NCBI GenBank assembly: GCA_012727555.1
Contig: JAAYGT010000151.1
Span: forward strand, 1-44,698
Direction of reading: 5' to 3'
Length of the DNA: 44,698 nucleotides
Source: Alcaligenaceae bacterium
Lineage (GTDB): Bacteria; Pseudomonadota; Gammaproteobacteria; Burkholderiales; Burkholderiaceae_B
Shown here one piece after another: positions 9,644 through 18,664 of this stretch. Under the pieces are notes generated by a model, which was not told the origin of the DNA, made no database searches, and saw only the letters and a list, made by a program, of their open reading frames with translations. Each line of letters opens with the position of its first letter. Within the stretch, counting starts at the first letter, position 1. Both the position numbers and the translations under genes were made by a program.

Positions 9644-11572
9644 ATGACGATTGGACGGCGCCTGCCGCTGGCACGCAATTACAAGCTCGGAGTCCGACTG
9701 GTGTCGGTAGCGCTTGCCGGCCTTGCTTTTGGTCTGCTCATGGTCATGGCCACGCTCTGGCTGTCCTGGGAACTTGAAGGTGCGGCGGCAGCCGTGAACG
9801 ATGCAGGCAGTCTGCGGGTGCAGTCTGTGCAGATCAGCCAGACGCTGGCCAATCCGAACGCGCGGGCCGAGGAGCTGAGTCTGCGGGTGCGCATGTTTCA
9901 GGAAACCCTGGACAAGTTGTCGCAGGGTGATCCACAGCGCCCTTTGCATTTACCCAAGGCTGGGCCGGTCATTGCACAGTTCGGTCAGGTCACGGCAGGC
10001 TGGCAGGCCCAGTTGATGCCCTGGATCGAACTCTGGCTTGAGTCTTCCGAGCGTCGTGCCGTGGCGGCCGAGGGGTATCGGGAACAGATTCCTGCCTTCA
10101 TACGTCAGGCTGATCGCCTGGTTGGCCTGATTGAAAAACATAATGCACATGACACGGCCTTGTTGCGAGGCTCCCAGATTGCGCTCATGATCTTGATGCT
10201 GGTCGGGTGTGTGGGATTTGTCTATCTTTTGTACGGTTGGGTCATTCGCCCGGTTGAGGCCTTGCACCGGGGAATCAACCGCATTGCCGGCCGCGATTTT
10301 TCTTACAGGGTTCCCGTCGAGGGCAACGACGAACTGGGGGAGTTGGCCTACGGTTTCAACGACATGGCCGAACAGTTGGGACAGCTCTACAGCGAGCTTG
10401 AAGCACGTGTCAACGAAAAGACCCGCCGTCTTGAGCTGCAGAACCGGGAAATGACCACGCTTTACGAGTTTTCGGCCTACCTGAGCGAGCCCCGCGGCAT
10501 CGAAGAGCGTTGTGAAGGTTTCCTGGATCGTCTGATCGGGTTTTTCGGGGCCGATGGCGGCACAGTTCGTATTTATGATCCGCGTCAGAATAACTATCAT
10601 CTGGTGGTGCATCGCGGGTTTTCGCCGGAGTTCGTGCGCGAAGAGCAGTGCCTGAAAGGGGGCGACTGTCTTTGTGGTCAGGCGGCTGAACAGGGCATCA
10701 TGATCGTGCAGGATTTCCGCGAACTCAACCGCGACTTTGTACCCCGGTGCCAGAAAGAAGGGTTCACATCGATTGCCAGCGCCCAGATTCGTCATGCGGG
10801 TACCTTGCTGGGCAGTTACACTTTGCATTTTCTGCACCCGCGGGTTTTATCGGTGACGGAAAAGAGGCTATTTGACACAGTGGGCCAGCATCTTGGTGTG
10901 GCTATTGAAAACAACCGTCTTCTTGCCCGTACCCGTGAACTGGCCATCGCCGAGGAACGCAACCTGATGGCCCAGGGGTTGCACGATTCCATCGCCCAGG
11001 GTTTGAACTTCATGAAATTGCAGGTACAGATGCTGGAAGACTCCATGCAGCGTGGCCAGACCCAGGAAATGCGCGATGTCATTGATCTCATACAATTGGG
11101 CCTGCGCGAAAGCTACAGTAACGTGCGCGAACTGTTGACCAATTTTCGCATCAAGCTCGAAGAGGGCGACATTGTGGACGCCCTGAGCACAGCCGCCCGT
11201 CGTTTCGAGCAACAAACGGGTATTCATACCAAGGTGACGATTGACAATACCGGTGCACCGTTGCCCCCTGAGCAGCAGCTCCAGCTGTTGTTCATCGTTC
11301 AGGAAGCCTTGTCGAATGTTCGCAAGCATGCGGGTGCACAGAAGGTGCGAATTTTCTTTGCAAATGCCCGTGATGTCGTTCTGTCGGTGACTGATGATGG
11401 CCATGGTTTCAGCCTGGATGCGTCGCACCTGAGCAACGGCGAGCACATTGGCCTGAAGATCATGCACGAGCGTGCCGCCGGCATGAATGCCCGCCTTGAT
11501 GTCACTTCAGCCCCTGGCCAGGGCACATCGGTGGAATTGATCCTGACCCATGAAGCCCGACAAACAGCCTGA
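9644..11572 (+). CDS. narX: Nitrate/nitrite sensor histidine kinase NarX
   Basis: NarX senses periplasmic nitrate or nitrite and phosphorylates NarL. From the ATG at 9644 it is 642 aa: membrane helix near 19-41, periplasmic domain, second helix near 178-200, HAMP, a GAF-like central module near 290-420, HisKA_3 with LHDSIAQGLNFMKLQ (phospho-His near 447), and a C-terminal HATPase with DDGHGFSL. The nitrate-binding P-box is recognisable as VNDAGSLRVQS just after helix 1. The central module has a cysteine group CLKGGDCLCG plus PRC, like the Cys cluster of NarX. I chose 9644 because AAGGA lies six bases before it. The frame is open with ATGs at 9590 and 9554, but neither has a clear ribosome site. 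narL follows after five bases. Confidence 0.93.
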   Translation: MTIGRRLPLARNYKLGVRLVSVALAGLAFGLLMVMATLWLSWELEGAAAAVNDAGSLRVQSVQISQTLANPNARAEELSLRVRMFQETLDKLSQGDPQRPLHLPKAGPVIAQFGQVTAGWQAQLMPWIELWLESSERRAVAAEGYREQIPAFIRQADRLVGLIEKHNAHDTALLRGSQIALMILMLVGCVGFVYLLYGWVIRPVEALHRGINRIAGRDFSYRVPVEGNDELGELAYGFNDMAEQLGQLYSELEARVNEKTRRLELQNREMTTLYEFSAYLSEPRGIEERCEGFLDRLIGFFGADGGTVRIYDPRQNNYHLVVHRGFSPEFVREEQCLKGGDCLCGQAAEQGIMIVQDFRELNRDFVPRCQKEGFTSIASAQIRHAGTLLGSYTLHFLHPRVLSVTEKRLFDTVGQHLGVAIENNRLLARTRELAIAEERNLMAQGLHDSIAQGLNFMKLQVQMLEDSMQRGQTQEMRDVIDLIQLGLRESYSNVRELLTNFRIKLEEGDIVDALSTAARRFEQQTGIHTKVTIDNTGAPLPPEQQLQLLFIVQEALSNVRKHAGAQKVRIFFANARDVVLSVTDDGHGFSLDASHLSNGEHIGLKIMHERAAGMNARLDVTSAPGQGTSVELILTHEARQTA

Positions 11573-11577
11573 TCCCC

Positions 11578-12237
11578 ATGACTGAACCCATACGTGTACT
11601 TATTGTTGATGACCATGCCCTTTTTCGCAGCGGCATTCGTCTTTTGTTGCAGCGTAATCCCGAGTTTGCCGTTGTCGGCGAAGCGGCCGACGGCCTTGAT
11701 GGCGTCAAGCGTGCTCTCGAACTCAAGCCTGACATTGTGCTCATGGACAGGCACATGCCAGGGGTGTCCGGTCTGGATGCCATCCGTCTCATTCGTCAGG
11801 ACATACCCGCTGCGCGCGTGATCATGCTGACTGTTTCAGAAGACGCAGACGATCTGACGGCTGCCTTGCAGGGTGGGGCCTGTGGTTACCTGCTCAAAAC
11901 AGTGGACGCCGATGTTTTTCTCGATGCATTGCGGCGTGCCATGCAAGGCGATTCCGTGGTTTCGCAGGAAATGACGGCCAAGCTGGTCGCCAGTCTGCGC
12001 AAGGGTGCCGAACCTGCAGCACACAATCATCTGGATCGTCTCACACCGCGTGAGCGTGAAATTTTGACTCACGTGGCTGCAGGCCTGAGCAATAAAGAAA
12101 TTGCACGCAAGATCGATGTTGCTGAAAACACAGTCAAAATTCATTTGCAAAGCATTTTGCGCAAACTTGAGCTCAACAATCGCGTGCAGGCTGCTATTTA
12201 TGCCGTTGAGCACGGGTTGGCAGCTGCTCCTGTATAA
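11578..12237 (+). CDS. narL: Nitrate/nitrite response regulator NarL
   Basis: This is a 219-aa NarL/FixJ-type regulator. The receiver domain has VDDHALFRSGIR at the start and the phospho-acceptor Asp in PDIVLMDRHMPG near residue 58. The C-terminal LuxR-type helix-turn-helix is LTPREREILTHVAAGLSNKE followed by a typical recognition helix and HLQSILRKL. It is the cognate partner of NarX, encoded five bases upstream, and should regulate the divergent narK-narGHJI operon. Binding sites are not obvious by eye. Only imperfect heptamer-like TAC(T/C)C sequences occur upstream of narK1. The downstream 198 bp before the next start lack a T-tract terminator. Confidence 0.93.
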   Translation: MTEPIRVLIVDDHALFRSGIRLLLQRNPEFAVVGEAADGLDGVKRALELKPDIVLMDRHMPGVSGLDAIRLIRQDIPAARVIMLTVSEDADDLTAALQGGACGYLLKTVDADVFLDALRRAMQGDSVVSQEMTAKLVASLRKGAEPAAHNHLDRLTPREREILTHVAAGLSNKEIARKIDVAENTVKIHLQSILRKLELNNRVQAAIYAVEHGLAAAPV

Positions 12238-12368
12238 CTCAATCACAAACCCGGTGGATACGCATGTTCTTTTTGCAACATGTTGTCTGTTGTGTCAGGG
12301 CATCTGCGGGTTTGTACCGACTGGATCAAAAGCACTGCTGACTCGCCGTCATAAAATTGACGCAGGGA

Positions 12369-12387
12369 GTTCCGGTGACACCGGAAC
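12369..12387. promoter_or_regulatory. Perfect 19-bp palindrome upstream of hybrid kinase
   Basis: GTTCCGGTG and CACCGGAAC flank a single A, a perfect 9-base dyad. As RNA it could form a 7-bp stem with a 5-base loop. No T-run follows, so it is a poor terminator for narL and more likely a protein-binding operator for the downstream kinase gene, 69 bp away. The binding factor is unknown. Confidence 0.4.
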
Positions 12388-12456
12388 AATGCTTGGCTGG
12401 CAGGCTGCCGCCTCCGGCGCGTTTCGGTATAAGGTGTGGGGTCGCGTGTGCGCACA

Positions 12457-15300
12457 ATGAAAAGCCTGTTTACGGTCATGTTCTTCAGGGCGCTGGCTGT
12501 TACTTTTTTGGCGGCTGGCCTGATCGCCTGGGGTGTTTACCAGGCTGTCATGCTGCCTGAAGCGCGCGAGCAAATCATGACGGCTGCCGAGCTGGCCAAC
12601 AAAGGTCTCGATTTGCGGTTGGGCTCCAAAGAAGACTCTGTCATGACGATGGCGGCCGCCCTGGCACGTGATGACAGGGTTCGCGAGGGCTTGCTGGAAA
12701 ATAACCGCCAGAAACTGGTCGATGTCATCCGTGATATTCAGTCTGATTATGCCCGGATCAGCCCATACCGTGGTGTACGTTCGCAGATTCTTGATCCCGA
12801 GCGCGTGATTCTTGCCCGCTCCTGGGATCCTGATTTCCATGGTGAAAAAGGGCCTCATCCGTTGGGTTCTTTGGTGCTTGAGAGCAAGATGACTCAAGCA
12901 CGCTTTGGTGTGGGTAATGCGGGGCCAGGGATCATCGGTTTTGCACCGGTCATGCACGAAAGCCGTGTCATTGGTCTGGTCTCGGTCACTCAAGGGGTCA
13001 GTTCTGTGGTCCGGGAACTGAAAAGCCGTGGCGTTGACTGGGTGATGGTGATCGATGAAAAGGCCGTTGTCGAACGTAACCAGGCACCGTTGCCTGCGGT
13101 TTACCGAAAAAATCCCGAGATCACGTCCGGCCAGCGTCTGGCGCATGCCGATTGGTTTGAATCGGCCGATGTCCAGTGGGTACAGGATCACTGGGCACAG
13201 ATCATTGCGCTCAAAGAGCCCGACATTCTCGATGATCGCCTGGTCGTGGTACGCCAGGTTGTCGACGAATCAGGGCATGCAATTGGTCGTCATATTCTGC
13301 TCAGCGATGCCCAGCCCATTCAGTATCGCATCGAGGCCTTCCGGAATTATTTGTGGCTGGTCGTACTGGGTATTGTTGCTCTGATGCTGCTGATTGCCTC
13401 GGTGCTGCTCTGGGATGTGCGTCGCCGTGTTGTCGATCCTTTGCGTGCCATGACACGCACGATACGTCGGACCAGTACTGTTCAGCGTTTTGATGAGCCT
13501 GTGCTCGTGACACGCAGTGATGAAATCGGCGAAGTCAAGGGCAGTTTCAACGTGCTTCTGGGGAATTTGTCTGAAGCGATAGGGCAGGCAAACACGGCGG
13601 TTGCCGCCGTAGCCAAAGGTGATTTTTCCGCGCGCATGCAAGGCGTCTATTCTGGCAGCCTGCACGAATTGCAGGCAGGGATCAACCAGGCCATCGATGA
13701 CTTGAACACAACACATACCGCCCTGGTCGAAGCCAGCAACGCGAAAAGTATTTTCCTGGCCAACATGAGTCATGAAATACGTACTCCCATGAACGCCATC
13801 ATCGGCATGTCGTATCTGGCACTTAAAACCGACCTGAATGAAGAGCAGCGTGAGTACATGCAACGTATTCACGATGCAGGCAATTCCTTGTTGCACATCA
13901 TCAACGATATCCTTGATTTTTCGAAGATCGAGGCCGGCAAGCTTGACATCGAACAGGTGCCGTTCAGGCTTGAGGATGTCATGTCGAACGCGCTCGTGAT
14001 GGTGCGCCATCAGGCGGCCGAGAAGGGGCTGGAGCTGCTGCTGGATATCCGGGAGGGCGCACTGCTCACGTCCAATGGCACATTTCTTGGTGATCCTTTG
14101 CGGCTTGGGCAAGTGCTTACGAATCTGCTTTCGAACGCTGTCAAGTTCACGCCGTCGGGTACGGTGCGTTTGGCCGTGCGAACCGTCACGAGTTCCGAGG
14201 ATTCTCCGGTGCGTCTGCGTTTCCTGGTCGAGGATACCGGAATCGGCATGACTCCTGAGCAGGTGTCGCGGTTATTCCAGGAATTTACCCAGGCTGATGA
14301 TTCGACGACCCGTCGATTCGGTGGCACGGGCCTGGGCTTGGCCATCTCGCGGCGGTTGATCAAGCTGATGGGGGGGGATATCATCGTGCGCAGCGAGCCC
14401 GGTCAGGGGAGCTGTTTCGAGTTCTCGCTTGATATGATACCGGTGTGTCAGCTGGGAGAGGCCCCCCAGGCCATCAAACCGGCCGGGCGTTGCCTGGTCG
14501 TTGAAAACAGCCCGATGGCAGCGGAAATACTGGTCGCCATGCTGGAAAGTCTTGGTTTGCAGGCGCAGTCCGTATTGTCAGGCCATGATGCCCTGCGTTT
14601 GCTCGATGAAGGCGTGCATTTTGAGTACTGGTTCGTGGATTGGGTGATGCCCGACATGGATGGCGAGTCTTTATTGAGAAAGGTTCGGGCACGCCTGCAG
14701 GCTGATGATCGTGTCAAACCTGTCCTGGTCGTGGTTTCTGCACATGATTCCGACGCGCTCAAGCATGTGGTTGTGGAACTTGGCGTGGCCCGCGTGTTGT
14801 CCAAACCGGTTCTGCCCGAACATCTCAGGGCCCTGATGCGCATGCAGCGCAATGTATCGGCCCTGAATGCCGCCACACACCAGGGTGATGCAAACGATCA
14901 TGCTCTCGGTGGGCTGAAAGGGATGCGCGTGTTGCTGGTTGAAGACAATAAAGTGAACCAAATGCTGGCGCGCAAGCTGCTTGAGTCCCGGGAAGTTGTT
15001 GTTGATATTGCCGGCGATGGGCAGCAGGCACTGGATCGACTTGAAGCCGTTGGACCGGGCCACTACGACTGCGTACTGATGGATCTTCAAATGCCGGTTA
15101 TGGATGGTTACACAGCCACCCAGCGCCTGCGGGCACAGCGCCAGTTCGATGCACTGCCGATTGTGGCCATGACGGCCCACGCCATGCTTGAGGAAATTGA
15201 ACGCTGCGCTGCACTGGGCATGAATGAGCACCTGACCAAACCGATCAACCCCCGGAAACTGTACAGTACCCTGGCTCGATTCAGTCGGCGATCGCCATGA
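12457..15300 (+). CDS. Membrane hybrid sensor histidine kinase with double-Cache-like sensor and two receivers
   Basis: The order of parts is: membrane helix near residues 5-28, a periplasmic sensor of about 260 aa resembling the large Cache/LuxQ-like kinase sensors, a second helix near 295-318, HAMP, then HisKA with [18 protein letters not shown] (phospho-His near 439). HATPase follows with [10 protein letters not shown] and [12 protein letters not shown]. Receiver 1 is near 678-795 ([12 protein letters not shown], Asp kept) and receiver 2 near 825-940 ([22 protein letters not shown]). No HPt domain is present, so phosphotransfer would need a separate protein. The start is uncertain: a GTG at 12436 is in frame, and no candidate has a strong ribosome site. 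Its last 20 bases overlap the 3-prime end of the convergent EAL-HDOD gene. The ligand is unknown. Confidence 0.85.
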   Translation: MKSLFTVMFFRALAVTFLAAGLIAWGVYQAVMLPEAREQIMTAAELANKGLDLRLGSKEDSVMTMAAALARDDRVREGLLENNRQKLVDVIRDIQSDYARISPYRGVRSQILDPERVILARSWDPDFHGEKGPHPLGSLVLESKMTQARFGVGNAGPGIIGFAPVMHESRVIGLVSVTQGVSSVVRELKSRGVDWVMVIDEKAVVERNQAPLPAVYRKNPEITSGQRLAHADWFESADVQWVQDHWAQIIALKEPDILDDRLVVVRQVVDESGHAIGRHILLSDAQPIQYRIEAFRNYLWLVVLGIVALMLLIASVLLWDVRRRVVDPLRAMTRTIRRTSTVQRFDEPVLVTRSDEIGEVKGSFNVLLGNLSEAIGQANTAVAAVAKGDFSARMQGVYSGSLHELQAGINQAIDDLNTTHTALVEASNAKSIFLANMSHEIRTPMNAIIGMSYLALKTDLNEEQREYMQRIHDAGNSLLHIINDILDFSKIEAGKLDIEQVPFRLEDVMSNALVMVRHQAAEKGLELLLDIREGALLTSNGTFLGDPLRLGQVLTNLLSNAVKFTPSGTVRLAVRTVTSSEDSPVRLRFLVEDTGIGMTPEQVSRLFQEFTQADDSTTRRFGGTGLGLAISRRLIKLMGGDIIVRSEPGQGSCFEFSLDMIPVCQLGEAPQAIKPAGRCLVVENSPMAAEILVAMLESLGLQAQSVLSGHDALRLLDEGVHFEYWFVDWVMPDMDGESLLRKVRARLQADDRVKPVLVVVSAHDSDALKHVVVELGVARVLSKPVLPEHLRALMRMQRNVSALNAATHQGDANDHALGGLKGMRVLLVEDNKVNQMLARKLLESREVVVDIAGDGQQALDRLEAVGPGHYDCVLMDLQMPVMDGYTATQRLRAQRQFDALPIVAMTAHAMLEEIERCAALGMNEHLTKPINPRKLYSTLARFSRRSP

Positions 15301-16498
15301 TCTCCTGTGCCCAGGCGACACTGGCCAGGTAGTCGCCGTTCAGTTGATCCAGGCTGCCCGCTGTGTCGCGATCAAAGCGGGCATTTTCAAAGGCGAAAAT
15401 GATCCTGAGTATTTTACCGAGTTCGCCCTGATGCTGGAGCAGCGCCTGCTCAAGTTCGGGGTCAAGCCGTGTTTCGGTCACAAGGGTGTCGAGCGGGATA
15501 CCCTCGATCTGGTCCATCATGGAAAACAGGCCGGCGGTCAGTGCTGTATCGGGGTCAACTCCGGAGGCATGACTGGCCAGGCGGCGTGCCATCGAGGCAC
15601 GCACCAGGGCTTTGAATACCAGGAAGCGCTTGACAGGTTCATTGTGTGCCAGCAACAGGGTGGTCGTCAGTGCACGGATCTTGTCGTAGCCCAGCAGCAT
15701 AATGATTTGCTGCAGTTTGGTGACTCTGCGCAGGCGTTCTCCGGAGGCTGTATTGGCACGCTTGAACAGCAGTGCACACAAGTGAGGGTCTTGAATCAGC
15801 AATGACTCAATACGGTGAAGTTCCGGATTGGGCAGATACAATTCGCGCAACAGCCTGAGGCTGGCCGCACGGTTACCTGCCCGATGCCCGGTGGCATTGG
15901 CCACCGGATTGACCGAAGCGTAGAAATCACCCTGAAAGTAACTGAATGGAAGTTCCCTGCAGTGGTTGAGCTGTTCAAGTGTTTCGAGGTTGTCCACCAT
16001 CAGTTCGATCGGTGCGCAGGCATACGCCTTGATCCGTTCTCGCAGGGTTTGAGCGTTGTCTGTGTTGTTCAGGCGAAAGCGCACGACAGAAAGCAAAGGC
16101 AGCAAGGCATCGGGGTTACGGCTGACGAGGCTGTCATCAGCCAGTAGTCTGTAACCTTGTTCGTGCAGTTGTCCAAGGTTCTTGAGTGTGTCGTGATCAA
16201 TCCCCAGTGCTTCAGGCAGGCCCACCAGGATCTTCTCGGTTGGCAATTGCATGATATCGGGCTGCGCAACCCAGTGTTCCGGAACGGGGACAAGCAAGGT
16301 GCGGTTACCAACCAGTGCAGAAAGACCAATTTCGAAGAATGCCGTGACATAGGCCCGTGCCGATGCGGTCAATGCATCGCTGGACGTTGTCGAGCCATTG
16401 CCAGGACGGTAGATCAGTTCATCGGCTACATGGCTGAACTGGCGATCACACAGAGGGCGAAGGAAGATGCAATAGGTGGTTTTTGAGGCGTCAGGCAT
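15281..16498 (-). CDS. EAL-HDOD signalling protein (YuxH type), EAL catalytic motif degenerate
   Basis: The protein is 405 aa. The N-terminal half (about 1-205) is a shortened EAL fold: DELIYRP occupies the place of the EAL motif (YuxH-type proteins have ELL), [18 protein letters not shown] follows, and SYFQGDFYA matches the end of EAL domains. The metal-binding acidic residues of active phosphodiesterases are mostly missing, so enzyme activity is unlikely. The C-terminal half is HDOD, with [20 protein letters not shown] and [16 protein letters not shown]. Proteins of this build act as signalling or regulatory adaptors. It is the third gene of a minus-strand operon, 27 bases after the hybrid kinase stop. 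Its role is probably output or modulation of that kinase. Confidence 0.82.
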   Translation of the reverse strand: MPDASKTTYCIFLRPLCDRQFSHVADELIYRPGNGSTTSSDALTASARAYVTAFFEIGLSALVGNRTLLVPVPEHWVAQPDIMQLPTEKILVGLPEALGIDHDTLKNLGQLHEQGYRLLADDSLVSRNPDALLPLLSVVRFRLNNTDNAQTLRERIKAYACAPIELMVDNLETLEQLNHCRELPFSYFQGDFYASVNPVANATGHRAGNRAASLRLLRELYLPNPELHRIESLLIQDPHLCALLFKRANTASGERLRRVTKLQQIIMLLGYDKIRALTTTLLLAHNEPVKRFLVFKALVRASMARRLASHASGVDPDTALTAGLFSMMDQIEGIPLDTLVTETRLDPELEQALLQHQGELGKILRIIFAFENARFDRDTAGSLDQLNGDYLASVAWAQEIMAIAD

Positions 16499-16525
16499 GG
16501 CACAGGCGTGGATTCAGAGCCGGTC

Positions 16526-18664
16526 TCAGGCGGCAAGGCGCTGTTCGAGCGCAGGTTTGAGTTCGGCGATGCAGGCTTCCAGGGTGTCCATGGCCAAGGG
16601 GCTGGGTAAACCTTGCCGCGCCTGGTGTTCGACGGCCAGTGCGGCTGCCGCTGCGGTATCGGCGCAGAAGGTGGCGAGTAATCCCTTGAGTGTATGCGCA
16701 GTGCGCCCGGCGGCAACCGCGTCCTGGTTGGCCAGATCGTTGCGCAGTGTCGCCATGTAGCCAGGGAGTTCCTCCAGGAACATGCCAAGTACGGAAAGCA
16801 GAAGCTCTTCCTCGCCGCCAATCATTTCAAGGGCGCGATTCCAGTCGTAGAGTGTCGATTCGTGTGGTGTCATTCCGGAAAGTCCTTCCACGGGAGGGCG
16901 CATCAGTGCAGGATGTGTTGTAGCCTGCGGGGCAGGCTGTGGTTTGTCGGGTTCTGTGGGTTCAACTGATCGCAGGAGCGTATTCAGGGAAAGCCGTGGT
17001 GGCTGTGTATCCGTGCGCGCAGGGTCGGTTTTTGTGGTGTTGCCCAGAACCCGTCGTATTTCTGCTTCCATTGCGGCAAGGCTGGTGGGTTTGGCAATAC
17101 AGCCGTTCATGCCGGCTTCGATGTATGCTGCCCGTTCGGCATCGGAGGCATTGGCAGTCATTGCAATGATGGGCGTCAGTGCCCGGTTGTCCTTGTGTTC
17201 CCAGGCTCTGAGGGTACGGGTTGCCTCGATGCCGTCCATGACAGGCATCATGATGTCCATCAGCACAAGATGGAACGTGTCTTTGGCCCAGTGCTGCAGC
17301 GCTTGTCGGCCATTCATGGCCAGGGTTGTCTGCATGCCCAGTTGGTCGAGGAGTCTGATGGCCAGTGTCTGGTTGACCGGGTTGTCTTCGACCAGCAGTA
17401 CATGAAGCCCCTGAAGGGATGTGGCAGACACGTGTTGCCGGACGACTGGACTATGTTCGTTTTCGTTGCGAAGTGCGAGCTGTTTGCCAATGACCTTTCG
17501 TAGCTCGTTGAGGGTTACAGGCTTGGTAAGGTAGCCAGGCAACCCGAGTTGCTTGCAGCGTTTTGCATCACCCATGACAGCCGATGAAGTGATCATGACA
17601 ATTTCAGGCCTTTGGCCCTTGGGGTGTTCGGCAAGCAACTGGGCCGCTGTCTGGTAGCCATCTTTGCCCGGCATATTGGCATCGAGCAGGATCAGATCGT
17701 AGCGGTGTTTTTGCTGGGCTGCCAGCCTGATCTTGAAGAGCGCTTCAGGACCCGATGTGGCGCTGTCGTGCGATGCATGCATGATATCGAGCATGGCACC
17801 CAGTACGCGTCGGTCAAGGGGCTCGTCATCGACAATCAGGGCACGATAACCGCTCAGGTCGGTGAGCGGGTCGGCGGGCTGTGGCAGGTTTTTACAGAGT
17901 GGCAGTGGCAACGCCATGGTGAATGTAGAGCCTTTGCCCGGAATGCTGCTTACCTGAAGTGATCCACCCATGATCTCCATGAGCTCGCGGGCAATGGTCA
18001 GGCCGAGTCCGGTGCCCTCGAAGCGCCGTGTGGCCGAGCTGTCGAGCTGGACAAAAGGTTCGAAAATACTTTGGAAACGCGAGGGATCAATGCCAATGCC
18101 TGTGTCAATGACCTGCAGGGTGAAGTGTGCCCGATCTTCAGAAAGCAGGCGGGCATTGACCGCAAGATGCACAGTGCCATTTTCGGTGAACTTGATGGCA
18201 TTGCCCAGCAGATGGGTCAGGACCTGGCGAAAGCGCGCCGGATCGAGCTCGACAAAGCGTGGAAGATCGGGTTCGAAGGCATAGCTGATGACAAGGTCGC
18301 GTGACCAGGCGCGTGGCGCCAGGGCCTTGACTGTCGCACCGGTCAGTTCGATCAGGTCGGTGGGTTCTGGCTGAAGATCAAGTTTTCCGGATTCAACCCT
18401 GGAAAGGTCGAGGACATCGTTAAGGATCTGCAACAGGCTGTCCGCGGATAAGCGGGCCAGTTCAAGGTATTCCCGCTGCTGCGTACTGAGGTCGGTTTCC
18501 AGGGTGAGGTCAAGCATGCCCATGATTCCATTCATGGGCGTACGAATTTCATGGCTCATGACCGCAAGGAACCGGTTGCCAGCCCCCCCGGAGCGGGCGA
18601 TTTCATACAGGTTTCCGATGTCGTTACCCGTGTGTGCAGCAGGATCTTTTGTGGAATCGCTCAT
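16526..18664 (-). CDS. Soluble hybrid histidine kinase HisKA-HATPase-REC-REC-HPt
   Basis: This 712-aa kinase has no membrane segment and almost no sensor region. The phospho-His lies at residue 38 in [18 protein letters not shown]. HATPase follows to about 255, with HLLGNAIKFT and GTGLGLTIARELM. Receiver 1 is near 270-390 (ALIVDDEPLD, LILLDANMPGKDG), receiver 2 near 422-540 (LLVEDNPVNQ, LVLMDIMMPVMDG), and a C-terminal HPt is near 615-705 (AGRTAHTLKGLLATF). A Pro-rich linker precedes HPt. Its ATG overlaps the stop of the REC-GGDEF-EAL gene by four bases (ATGA), so it is translationally coupled. With no sensor of its own, it may be driven by a partner protein. It is the only one of the three hybrid kinases here that has an HPt. 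Confidence 0.88.
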   Translation of the reverse strand: MSDSTKDPAAHTGNDIGNLYEIARSGGAGNRFLAVMSHEIRTPMNGIMGMLDLTLETDLSTQQREYLELARLSADSLLQILNDVLDLSRVESGKLDLQPEPTDLIELTGATVKALAPRAWSRDLVISYAFEPDLPRFVELDPARFRQVLTHLLGNAIKFTENGTVHLAVNARLLSEDRAHFTLQVIDTGIGIDPSRFQSIFEPFVQLDSSATRRFEGTGLGLTIARELMEIMGGSLQVSSIPGKGSTFTMALPLPLCKNLPQPADPLTDLSGYRALIVDDEPLDRRVLGAMLDIMHASHDSATSGPEALFKIRLAAQQKHRYDLILLDANMPGKDGYQTAAQLLAEHPKGQRPEIVMITSSAVMGDAKRCKQLGLPGYLTKPVTLNELRKVIGKQLALRNENEHSPVVRQHVSATSLQGLHVLLVEDNPVNQTLAIRLLDQLGMQTTLAMNGRQALQHWAKDTFHLVLMDIMMPVMDGIEATRTLRAWEHKDNRALTPIIAMTANASDAERAAYIEAGMNGCIAKPTSLAAMEAEIRRVLGNTTKTDPARTDTQPPRLSLNTLLRSVEPTEPDKPQPAPQATTHPALMRPPVEGLSGMTPHESTLYDWNRALEMIGGEEELLLSVLGMFLEELPGYMATLRNDLANQDAVAAGRTAHTLKGLLATFCADTAAAAALAVEHQARQGLPSPLAMDTLEACIAELKPALEQRLAA

